Shown: positions 56,543 to 64,000 of the stretch, one piece after another
How the letters are laid out: the number at the start of each line of letters is the position of its first letter
Position numbering within the stretch: the stretch's first letter is position 1
NCBI RefSeq assembly: GCF_000190415.1
Contig: NZ_AEWF01000006.1
Span: forward strand, 69,501-133,500
From: Candidatus Odyssella thessalonicensis L13
Lineage (GTDB): Bacteria; Pseudomonadota; Alphaproteobacteria; Paracaedibacterales; Paracaedibacteraceae
DNA length: 64,000 nt
Reading direction: 5' to 3'
Program-made: the position numbers and the translations under genes
The notes under the pieces: generated by a model
The model's input: only the letters and a program-made list of their open reading frames with translations
Databases searched by the model: none
What the model was told of the DNA's origin: nothing

Positions 56543-57792
56543 ATGAACAAAATTATCCTTGCTTCCGTCGTCGTAGCTGCTTCTGGTGCTCTAGTTTATA
56601 GCCAGGAGACTGTACGGCAAATCCTGCATCAACCTGCTATCGGTCCTCGCCTGAGTGAGTCATTCTTACCCTGCGTCCTAGTGCCTGAGGGATTTGTAGG
56701 CATTCTTGAAGGCTTCAGAAAATATAGTGGCGTCCTTCAATCAGGCATTAACTGTGTCGTTCCTTATTATCACCGCGTGACCTTAGTGGATAAACGAATC
56801 ATTCAAATTGACACCCCGCCTCAGATAGTTTATTCCAAAGACAATCAACAATTAACCGTAGACTGTGCCTTTTATTATCGGATCAACGACCCAGTAAAGG
56901 CCCTGTATAATGTCCAAAATATTGAAGAATCGCTTAAGCAATTATTTTCACGGAGCATTATCAGCATTATTGGTAAGGCAGAGGCTGCTCAAATAATTGA
57001 CTCAAGCCGCGAAGAACTGGCTAGTCAAGTTTTAGAAACAATGAATGACTACATCCACACTTCTGGTGATAACTTTACAAATCAGGACAATAAAAACACT
57101 TTTAGCAAAGGAAAAGAGAAAGAGCGCCACGCCGAGACAGTACCTTTGCGTATGACCAAGAGGGAGGGTTACCAAACACTTAACTACCCCTTAGCTCCCT
57201 CGTCCGATAGAACACAATCACCTTCAGGAGATGGATGGGGGGGGTAGACATTGTTCAAATTGCAATCACGAGCATTACTTATCCAACGGTAATCATGAAA
57301 GCGCTGAATAAACAGCGCCAAGCCGCCTATCAAATAAAGACCACAGAGATGCAAGCAGCAGCAAATCTGAAAAAGGTAGCCACGGAAGCGGAAGCTAATA
57401 AGGAGAAAACGCGCTTGCAAGCTGAAGCTGATAAACTGAAAGCAGCTTTGGAAGCTGAAGGCAGAGCCTATGTGCAGAGCATAGAAACAAAGATCCAACT
57501 GGAAACAGCAAAGGCTAAAGTAGATGCAGAACTAATTAAAGCAAATGGTGAAGCAACCCGCCTGCTTCTGATTGCTGATGCAGAAAATCGAGCTCGACAG
57601 CTGGAAGCGGATTTATTGGAGAAGAATCCTACTTATACAAAACAAAAAGCTTTAGAGATTAAAGCCGGTGCTTTAGGATCGAATTCTAAAGTTATCTTTA
57701 TGAATCCTGACAAAGGCGGCTTCTTTTCTTCCCTTCTTGCTCTCCAGGAAAGCGCGAAAGCAGCTACATCCTCAACCGACAGCACTCTTTAA
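56543..57792 (+). pseudogene. SPFH/stomatin-like gene with insertion and frameshift
   Basis: The first frame (56543-57247) encodes an N-terminal membrane segment and most of an SPFH (Band 7) domain: VPEGFVGILEGFRKYSGVLQ, VDKRIIQIDTPPQIVYSKDN, DCAFYYRINDPVKALYNV, ending ETMNDYIHTSGD. The usual next part of the domain (WG..I..V.I..I) appears only after a 162-base insertion, as GVDIVQIAITSITYP at the start of a second frame (57235-57792), which continues with the Ala/Glu coiled coil and a flotillin/stomatin-like end (PDKGGFFSSLLAL). The frames are separated by a run of eight G at 57237-57244; six or nine G would restore the reading frame. SPFH proteins scaffold membrane microdomains and proteases. 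This copy is probably dead, unless the G-run is phase-variable. Confidence 0.85.
57071..57232 (+). mobile_element. 162-bp in-frame insertion within the SPFH gene
   Basis: The insert is bounded by imperfect 11-base direct repeats (CTTCTGGTGAT at 57060-57070 and CTTCAGGAGAT at 57222-57232). Its period of 162 is a multiple of three and it has no stop in the gene's frame. It contains an imperfect palindrome (GAGGGAG at 57160-57166, CTCCCTC at 57195-57201). This resembles the palindromic elements that insert into Rickettsia genes, but no second copy is in this window. Confidence 0.55.
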
Positions 57793-58139
57793 AGGCCGGC
57801 ACGGCTCTTTCTAGAGACCGAGGAGTAATTCCTTACAAGAGCAAGACAGCACCGAGTTATCCCTCAATTTGTCTGCTCTTGTTGTCGCAAAGTATTACTA
57901 TAAATTCAGTATGATTTTTCTTACGACTGAGAGCTCGCAGAAAAGTACCCCCCCTTAAGCCTCCCCTTTAAAAGCTGCTAATACAATTAATTAACATATG
58001 GGGATAAAGCGGTACCAGTTACTGTTCATGTAATAGGAGGAATAGAAGATCAGAGGGAAAAGAGCCAGAATATTTAATGACATCTTTAGGGCAAATATAT
58101 TATACTCCCTATAAAGTTTTCTTCATCAAAGAAGAAAGA
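57793..58139. other. Intergenic region
   Basis: No gene is seen between the SPFH-type remnant and the next secreted gene. The frame of that gene is open from 58077, but its leader begins at 58140. Confidence 0.4.
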
Positions 58140-59675
58140 ATGAATATTATGAAAAAATATAGCCCTCTCACCAGAATAAATGCTTTATTATGTGCACTCA
58201 TGGTTGCAACCACCCCTGCTCTCTGTTATGACCCCCAGGAAGTTTATGAAAATAATGAGAACCATAGAGAGTCCTATTTCCAAACACATAATAGCGACAC
58301 CTTAAGAATTTTTACCTCACCTCATGATAGCCCGGAGTATCAGCAGTACACTAAGGACCTTTTTGAAGAAAAGTCCTCCCTAAAAGACATTGTTAAATTT
58401 CTAGAAAAAGGAGAAATAAGTGCCTTTAAGACAGCTCTAACTGACTCCTCTCTGCCCAATAACGCTAAATTCGAGATAATCGACCTATATCTGAACCAAT
58501 ACCCCACAAATATTGAAGTTTTAGAAGTTGGAGGCACCACTTATTTAAATGCAGATAATATTGAAGCAGGCTTTAAGTTATATGACAAAGTTCTTAGCAT
58601 AGGCAAACTTTCTTCTGACAGTCTCTATAATTACTTTTTTACATTATTGGCCCTTAAAGCCCACCATAAAGAGTCTGTAGAGAAAGCTTGGCAAATGCTG
58701 CAATAATGGCAACAACAATTTGCAGGCGCTGCCGACACACCCTTTATTAGCCCTCAAGTAATACAAGAAAATCCAGAGATTACTTTCTTAGATACATCCT
58801 ATAACCTTTTATTTGAAGTCATTAAGAAACGCCCCGCCTATCATCCGATCCTTGAAAACGTTATAGATGTGAAGGATGACAGCTCTACTCCCACAGTCGT
58901 TAAAATGATTATTACAAAAGCACTTATGGTGCATTTTAAAGGCACACCTTTTGAAAGCTCACTATATCGGACGACAGGCTTTAGAATGGTAAACAAGCAA
59001 GAAATGCAGGAGCAAGGTGATAATTACGAAGCAGCTATTAAGGAAAAATTTAAGAAATTCACTTCAGAACTGGAAATGGCTAAAAGGGTGCTCAATGAGA
59101 TAGTTATTAATAATGCTCAGACTATCTTACAGCATGATGTTAGTCTCCGGGATTTTCCTCAAGAGCAGTTTCCATCTCTCTCTGCGAGCCAAACACTTAA
59201 CATAACTCAATGCTCCATTTGGGCGCGAAAAATTATTAATACTTGTCGACGAGATCTGCTGCGATATGAAGGTGACAACCCTAACATTTTCAATTTACTA
59301 GCAACAATAGATAATTCCACTGTTGAAAGAATCATTACCCCCTATTTACAAGATTTTAAAGGTGGCCACAACACCGGCTTTGTCCTACTCAAGTCAGTAA
59401 TTTACAATAACTTAGCTATAATCTTACAAAGCCATGCCGATCTTCTCAATTTTCCTAAGAACTATTTTAAAGATGCCTTTGATATCAACCAGGTTACTGA
59501 CAATCAATATAAGATATGGGCCCGCAGAATTATTAGTGAAGCGAGAGAAGAACTACTCGCTTATAACGGCAAAAATCAGCAGATCTTGACCACATTAAAT
59601 ATAATTGATAATACTCATCTTGAACACTATGTTGCTGTTGAATTGAAGAATATATTGGAAGGTTCCGATGATTAG
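58140..59675 (+). pseudogene. Secreted hypothetical gene with in-frame TAA
   Basis: The start at 58140 is preceded by GAAGAAAGA; an ATG at 58149 is a near alternative. The leader is KKYSPLTRINALLCALMVAT, cleavage near ALC-YDP. After about 188 codons the frame meets TAA (58704-58706, in CAA-TAA-TGG), then runs on without interruption to 59675, giving a full length of 511 residues. The second part contains two related helical units (NNAQTILQHDVSLRDFP and NNLAIILQSHADLLNFP, each followed by an I.ARRIISEAREELL-like helix). A GTG at 58869 lacks a ribosome binding site. One C-to-T change from a CAA codon would explain the stop. No domain is recognised. A hairpin terminator follows. Confidence 0.75.
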
Positions 59676-59748
59676 TAAGCACGTTAAAGGGGGATCCTTA
59701 ATTTCCTCTCCACTTTAAAAATCTAAGGATTTAGGATAAGGTATTTAC

Positions 59749-59767
59749 GGCAGGCAAATTGCCTGCC
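59749..59767 (+). terminator. Hairpin after the interrupted secreted gene
   Basis: GGCAGGCAA / TTGCCTGCC, a near-continuous palindrome followed by CTCTTATATT, 73 bases past the stop. Probable terminator with a short U-tract. Confidence 0.55.
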
Positions 59768-60164
59768 CTCTTATATTAGCCAAAATTGAATAGTCGCCTA
59801 CCACTGAACAGAGCTTCTTTACTGCGTACGCGCAAAGCCTTATAAATAGCTCACCTTAATATATTCTCCCACTTACTAACATTATTCTTAAGGGTCTTAC
59901 TCATCGCGTTCTTTTATCTCAGCAGAGCTAATATTAATGTCATGCTGTTTATCATCAAGCAGCTCTTTTAGGAAAAAGCAACTAGAAACCAAACCGGATG
60001 CAAAGAGAGAGCCCCGCTGAGAGCTACAGCAGATGTTGGAAGTTGTGAAGATAAGCGGCCTAAGGAAGAGATATGAACCCAGGTCCGCTAACATTAATGA
60101 CCCTAAGTTTATGGAAAAGCAGAAGTTCCTACTTAACAAGAATTTGACTAGAACGGCTAATTAC
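59768..60164. other. Intergenic region
   Basis: No supported gene. An 80-codon TTG-started minus-strand frame (59897-60139) has mixed hydrophobic content and no ribosome binding site. It probably holds the 3' flank of the PstS-like gene. Confidence 0.4.
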
Positions 60165-61685
60165 TTATGAACCAAACAGCTTATGCCAATCTGGAGATTG
60201 GTCTTCATCAGCCTCTTCTTCCAGTTCCATATCATGATCAACTTCAGGTTCAAGCTCTGCTGGCACAGAATAATCGAAGTCAGCGTGAGTATCGCTCTCT
60301 TCTACCTTCAGGACTTGTTTGGCTTTTTTAGGTTCAGGAGCCACTGGTAACGGCTCTTGCGCCGGAGCAGTGTATTGATTGATTTCGGTTGAGTTGTAAT
60401 CCTCAAATGCGGGTTCCTCTTGGAAATAGCTCGTCTGTATATCACCTGGATTTTGCAATTGATGATCGATGGAAGGAGCTAGAGGTTGGGGGATGATATT
60501 GTCGGATGGTTGTGGCACAGTTCCTGGCTTAGAAGTCTTTGCTAATGGTGTGTCTTGAAATGTTGCGGGCATCTCTGGTTCTGTTGCCGTGTTAGCAAAT
60601 TCCATTTTTGGCATCAGTTTATGGAAAAAGCTTGGTTCTTCCAAATGAAGATTTGCCCTTCCCTGGGTGACCAACTGAAATTGTTGTGACATTTCTTGGG
60701 GATTTAGAGGGATAAAACCAGCAGCAGACAGTCTAGTAATATCTGTGTTTTGGCTAGAATAAATATATTTTAAGAAATTCTGCAGCCCCTTACTTGACTG
60801 TAATGTGGAGATCTTAACATAAAGATAGATGGGGGCCGACAGGGGATAATCATCGCTGGTTATATTCTCAGTGGTAGGTTTAAAGCCATCGACAGAGATA
60901 AGATTATTTAATAAATCGGGTTGTGAGAGCGCAGAAGCCGGCGCGAATACGATAGCGCCATGATGATCCTTAAGCAACTGACTTGGAGAGGTCTCTATCG
61001 CCGCAAAATTGACCTCCTTAAGCTGCGCATCCCCTCGAACAGATAAACACAGATCACGGTATAACTTAGGTTTTTTATCGCGGATGGATGAAATCTGCTT
61101 ATTGGTCTGACAGCCATGGACTAAAACTCGATCTTCAAAGACATCGCGAAGATCTGTGTTGGGAGCGGGTGCAAAAATTTCTATGGGATCTGAAGAAAGA
61201 TTATTAGTGTTATTGGATACTTCATTCCACACCAGCGCGGTATTTTGTAAAATATTTCCTTGCTTATATTTATATTTAGTCACGGCGGAATAAAGCTCAT
61301 CATGGGATATGTTTTTAATATTTAAACCTGAAGAGGCCAAAGCAATAACTGCCCCAAACCCCATTCTTAATTCTAGGAAATCTGATATCCCTTCTTTACC
61401 ACATTTAGCTAAATCTTGAGGTGATAGCCGTCGATGTGCCACCAGAATGTCTGCCGCATTAGTTCTATGAGAGCAAAAATTATTGATAGAATGAGATCCC
61501 ACCGCTTCAACAACCAGCGGAGCGATATATTTTTTTGATTTTCTCCCATAAGATTCAGAAAAACGCGTTAAAATAGTGGTGGCAATAGGATGAGTAACAA
61601 TACGAGCTTGAAGCTTTCCATAGGAATAGCTATAGCATCCAGGAAGCAGAAAAACAGCAGAGATTAGGCTCCTTAGAAGTCTCAT
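60165..61685 (-). CDS. PstS-like periplasmic substrate-binding protein with acidic C-terminal tail
   Basis: A 506-residue protein. A leader with a possible lipobox (LLPGC at residues 13-17) is followed by a type-II periplasmic-binding fold of the phosphate-binding kind: ARIVTHPIATTILTRFSESY, VEAVGSHSINNFCSH, ADILVAHRRLSPQDL (like the D...SR.L..E segment of PstS), and LYVKISTLQSSKGLQNFLKY (like the tail of PstS-type proteins). These proteins bring phosphate to PstCAB or act as sensors. No pst genes are adjacent. From residue ~365 on the protein has an unusual ~140-residue Pro/Glu/Asp-rich disordered tail (PEVDHDMELEEEADEDQSPD). The start has no obvious ribosome binding site. Divergent from the methyltransferase gene. 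Confidence 0.8.
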   Translation of the reverse strand: MRLLRSLISAVFLLPGCYSYSYGKLQARIVTHPIATTILTRFSESYGRKSKKYIAPLVVEAVGSHSINNFCSHRTNAADILVAHRRLSPQDLAKCGKEGISDFLELRMGFGAVIALASSGLNIKNISHDELYSAVTKYKYKQGNILQNTALVWNEVSNNTNNLSSDPIEIFAPAPNTDLRDVFEDRVLVHGCQTNKQISSIRDKKPKLYRDLCLSVRGDAQLKEVNFAAIETSPSQLLKDHHGAIVFAPASALSQPDLLNNLISVDGFKPTTENITSDDYPLSAPIYLYVKISTLQSSKGLQNFLKYIYSSQNTDITRLSAAGFIPLNPQEMSQQFQLVTQGRANLHLEEPSFFHKLMPKMEFANTATEPEMPATFQDTPLAKTSKPGTVPQPSDNIIPQPLAPSIDHQLQNPGDIQTSYFQEEPAFEDYNSTEINQYTAPAQEPLPVAPEPKKAKQVLKVEESDTHADFDYSVPAELEPEVDHDMELEEEADEDQSPDWHKLFGS

Positions 61686-61797
61686 TCATGAAAGCTTAAA
61701 TTTGTTACCTTAATTAATATTAAAAAACATTTACTCTTCGTTAACAATTAGATTCATAATTGTTAACAAATGTCTTTAACTGATCGGACGGACCACT

Positions 61798-62532
61798 ATG
61801 GATATAACTGATCTGATGAAATTCTACTCTTCTCCTTTAGGAAAGGTTGCACAGAGCAAGTTAGGGGACTTGATCCAGGACATCTGGCCGGCAATTGAAT
61901 GTGACACCCTTGTCTGCCATGGCTTTACTCTTCCAGTCCTAGATAAACTATCAATCAAAGCCCAACATTTAGTTCTATTTATGGATCCTCATATAGGGGC
62001 CACCTATTATCTTCCGCGGGATAAAAATGTGACCGCTTTGGTAGAAAGCCAATCCTTACCTCTCAATAATAAAAGTACTGACCGAATCATTCTTCTGCAT
62101 TCACTTGAGCATTGTGCTAATCCCCGGTTATTTTTAAGAGAGATATGGCGAGTGTTATCCCCTGAAGGTCGAGCGATTATTATTACCCCTAATCGTCGTA
62201 GCTTATGGGCCCAATTAAGCCATACCCCCTTTGGCCATGGTCACTCTTACAGCATGGGACAGCTTTCCCATCTGTTAAAAGACAATCAATTTGATATTTG
62301 TCAGAAAAAGCGAGCTCTGTTTGTTTTTCCCAGCGAGTTCTGGAACAGCTTTCTAACGGGACATCTGTTAGAAACATTCAATAAGACTTTCGCCCCTAAG
62401 TTCTCCGGGGTAGTGGCTATAGAGGTCAAAAAGCAAGTTTACTGTGGCACCTTAGCAAACGTTCGAAAAAGATTACTTATTACACCTTCACCAATCCGAG
62501 CTAAACTTTCTTCACGAGAAGGCTTAGGATAA
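61798..62532 (+). CDS. Class I SAM-dependent methyltransferase
   Basis: A 244-residue protein of the methyltransferase type-11 kind. HSLEHCANPRLFLREIWRVL is the typical motif-III/IV region (LEH..P...L.E..RVL), followed by EGRAIIITPNRRSLWAQ and FGHGHSYSMGQL. The N-terminal SAM-binding glycine loop is weak (LVLFMDPHIGATY), which is usual for a related alphaproteobacterial group found near the glyoxalase II gene. Substrate unknown. Its last 94 bases overlap the end of the convergent gene at 62439, so both C-termini are encoded by the same DNA on opposite strands. Confidence 0.85.
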   Translation: MDITDLMKFYSSPLGKVAQSKLGDLIQDIWPAIECDTLVCHGFTLPVLDKLSIKAQHLVLFMDPHIGATYYLPRDKNVTALVESQSLPLNNKSTDRIILLHSLEHCANPRLFLREIWRVLSPEGRAIIITPNRRSLWAQLSHTPFGHGHSYSMGQLSHLLKDNQFDICQKKRALFVFPSEFWNSFLTGHLLETFNKTFAPKFSGVVAIEVKKQVYCGTLANVRKRLLITPSPIRAKLSSREGLG

Positions 62533-63266
62533 AGGCGGATCGGGCCAAGATATAGAGCCCCTTTTTCTAAGGATAGAGGTAGAGTAATTTCGGCTTTACT
62601 ATCAGCGATTCCCTTCATAAACGCTTTTATGGACGACAGTTGATGCGAGGAAATTAACTCGACCTCTGCTAGATGATGGAGAACCGCTGCAGGGTTGACA
62701 ATTCTTAAAGATAATTTACCAGACCAAGCGTTTTTGGCATCCAGCTGTCCAATTACTGAAAGCTGGCCTTCACCGGTGTGCGGACCAAATTGGGGAATAT
62801 TTATTTTGAGATCAATTAAACCATTAGCAGCGTAATAAACAAAAGAAATAAAAATCTCAGGAACGACAAACTGGGGGGCCTTAAAGTATCGTAGATTTTG
62901 GATCAGAATATTATCAGCAAAGATTTGTCCCCATCCAACTTTTGCCTTTCCTTGAATTTGCGCAATTTCCCAGATTTTACTACCAGACGGCCGCACCATA
63001 AAATCGACTCCTGGCCATCCTAATAAGACCGGCTGCATACTGCCGACAACAGAAAAAGTATCCGTCATACCCGTAACCTTGATTCCTGTAAGCGACAGAT
63101 CGCTTTTATCAAATTTTACGCTATCGACCGTTACTTTATCGCTATGATTACGCAGATACGACTCAGCATAATCATTAAGGTACGGCTGAAATAAGAACTG
63201 CTCAGAAACCTTTAGACAAATTATAACACTTAAAACAATTAAGCCTATTTTCCCTAAGCAGCGCAT
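62439..63266 (-). CDS. Membrane-anchored periplasmic protein (DUF2125-like)
   Basis: A 275-residue protein with one N-terminal membrane anchor (residues ~5-22, GKIGLIVLSVIICLKVSEQF) and a periplasmic beta-rich body (WPGVDFMVRPSGSKIWEIAQ; VKFDKSDLSLTGIKVTG). The pattern suits the DUF2125/AsmA-like lipid-chamber-type proteins often found in alphaproteobacteria; the assignment is tentative. The start lies four bases after the stop of plsC on the same strand, so the two are translated from one mRNA. Proximity to plsC suggests a link to envelope lipids. Its 3' end overlaps the methyltransferase gene. Confidence 0.7.
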   Translation of the reverse strand: MRCLGKIGLIVLSVIICLKVSEQFLFQPYLNDYAESYLRNHSDKVTVDSVKFDKSDLSLTGIKVTGMTDTFSVVGSMQPVLLGWPGVDFMVRPSGSKIWEIAQIQGKAKVGWGQIFADNILIQNLRYFKAPQFVVPEIFISFVYYAANGLIDLKINIPQFGPHTGEGQLSVIGQLDAKNAWSGKLSLRIVNPAAVLHHLAEVELISSHQLSSIKAFMKGIADSKAEITLPLSLEKGALYLGPIRLYPKPSREESLARIGEGVISNLFRTFAKVPQ

Positions 63267-63270
63267 CTTC

Positions 63271-63978
63271 TTATTCCCTTGCTAGTTCACGCATTTTCGT
63301 CTCAACTCGTTCTTCAAGTGTCTGCATAAATTCCGCGTGTGTCAAGCCAGGCATTAGGGGAGGTAAGATACTAACAACAATAGTGCCGGGTCTTTTCTCA
63401 AAGCTTCGCCGCGGCCAAAAAAGGCCAGAATTAAGAGCTACAGGGACTACCGGTACATTCAGCTCAGTGTACATCGCCCCAATGCCTTGTTTGTATTTCG
63501 GCTCTGCGCCCATAGGACGCCGCGTGCCTTCAGGATAAATAATGATGCGATCACCCTCAGCTACGCGGGCCTTAGCTTGACGCACTAGATCAGCTCGCGC
63601 TTGTCCTCCGAGTTTACGATTCAGCATAATTGTCTTCTGTTTGATAAAATGGAAGTTAAAAAACGGAATCATCAAAAGTTCACGTTTCGCCACAAAGATA
63701 GATTCCGGAAAGATTTCACAAAACACCACGGTTTCCCACGCTGATTGGTGTTTTGAAGCAATGATGCAAGCGCCCTTAGGTAAATGTTCCAATCCTTCAA
63801 CTTTATAAGTTAACCCTAGAATATTTCGTGCCCCCCAACTGGTCAAGCCAGCCCAAACTTGCGGCACCGTGAAGGCTAAGCGCCTGTGTCCCAAAAGAAA
63901 TGGCAAACCGAATATGGCACAAGCCGACGAAACGATAACAAAATAGAGGTTAAAGATAAATGATCTTAATTTTCTCAT
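63271..63978 (-). CDS. plsC: 1-acyl-sn-glycerol-3-phosphate acyltransferase
   Basis: A 235-residue membrane-bound acyltransferase that adds the second acyl chain to lysophosphatidic acid to make phosphatidic acid. The N-terminal helix is at about residues 5-30. The catalytic box is ASKHQSAWET (HX4D type, Glu at the last position in place of Asp), then IKQKTIMLNRKLGG (block II), IIYPEGTRRP (block III), and VPVVPVALNSGLFWP (block IV). AAGGATGTGTC precedes the ATG. Last gene of the window, first of a two-gene unit with the membrane-anchored protein. Confidence 0.93.
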   Translation of the reverse strand: MRKLRSFIFNLYFVIVSSACAIFGLPFLLGHRRLAFTVPQVWAGLTSWGARNILGLTYKVEGLEHLPKGACIIASKHQSAWETVVFCEIFPESIFVAKRELLMIPFFNFHFIKQKTIMLNRKLGGQARADLVRQAKARVAEGDRIIIYPEGTRRPMGAEPKYKQGIGAMYTELNVPVVPVALNSGLFWPRRSFEKRPGTIVVSILPPLMPGLTHAEFMQTLEERVETKMRELARE

Positions 63979-64000
63979 GACACATCCTTTTTATTCATTT

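Noticed and set aside
59897..60139. 80-codon minus-strand frame downstream of the PstS-like gene
   Set aside because: TTG start without a ribosome binding site and irregular hydrophobic pattern; not supported.

Overview
The window looks like part of the chromosome of an alphaproteobacterium living in association with a eukaryotic host, probably of the Holosporales / Paracaedibacter-Odyssella kind. This is inferred from gene content; no 16S rRNA is present. Housekeeping genes have alphaproteobacterial character: an ErpA/IscA-type protein, xthA next to gatCAB, gltA, cmk followed by rpsA, an initiator tRNA-Met of the alphaproteobacterial type, and a PlsC acyltransferase beside a membrane-anchored protein. 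These blocks are islands in an AT-rich landscape dominated by proteins with Sec signal peptides, tandem repeats and eukaryotic-like domains. There is extensive local duplication and gene decay.

Layout. 0-5.2 kb: a secreted GNAT-like protein, the erpA-type gene, a secreted Cys-rich protein, a secreted protein with an NLS-like motif, and a Sel1-repeat protein. 5.5-13.4 kb: a tandem duplication of about 3.6 kb carrying two giant secreted repeat proteins. Each ends in a domain that reads like the YoeB/Txe mRNA interferase; the duplication also left a 3' stub of the neighbouring gene. 13.4-19.4 kb: a flagellar-hook (FlgE)-like protein with a Sec signal peptide and no flagellar neighbours, a Bcr/CflA-type drug efflux pump, and a 1035-residue secreted helical-repeat protein. 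19.7-28.6 kb: a PAS histidine kinase, a hemerythrin, a GrpB-GNAT fusion, a chemotaxis receptor and small proteins. 28.7-32.7 kb: xthA-gatC-gatA-gatB.

32.7-43.1 kb is an accessory island: an F-box-like/Sel1 gene with a premature stop, two paralogous F-box-like/BspA-LRR proteins with 15 and 5 repeats, and three secreted proteases of different classes (S1-like serine, M8 leishmanolysin-like, thermolysin-like gluzincin). It is bracketed by gatB and a decayed second copy of the gatB 3' end. 43.3-50.6 kb: a tandem pair of secreted proteins with NLS-like clusters, a frameshifted secreted protein and a 1050-residue secreted protein. 50.8-55 kb: gltA, cmk, rpsA. 55-64 kb: initiator tRNA, an SPFH/stomatin-like gene broken by a 162-bp in-frame insertion and a G-tract frameshift, a secreted-protein gene with an in-frame TAA, a PstS-like protein with an acidic tail, a methyltransferase, a membrane-anchored protein and plsC.

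Taken together, the accessory genes resemble an arsenal of exported host-interaction factors (RNase-like, F-box, LRR, proteases, acetyltransferase). Eight of them place Met-Glu or Met-Gln directly after the predicted signal-peptidase site. No dedicated secretion system, integrase or immunity gene is visible here, so the route and target of these proteins are inferred. Several members are disrupted (stops, frameshifts, stubs), which indicates rapid turnover.
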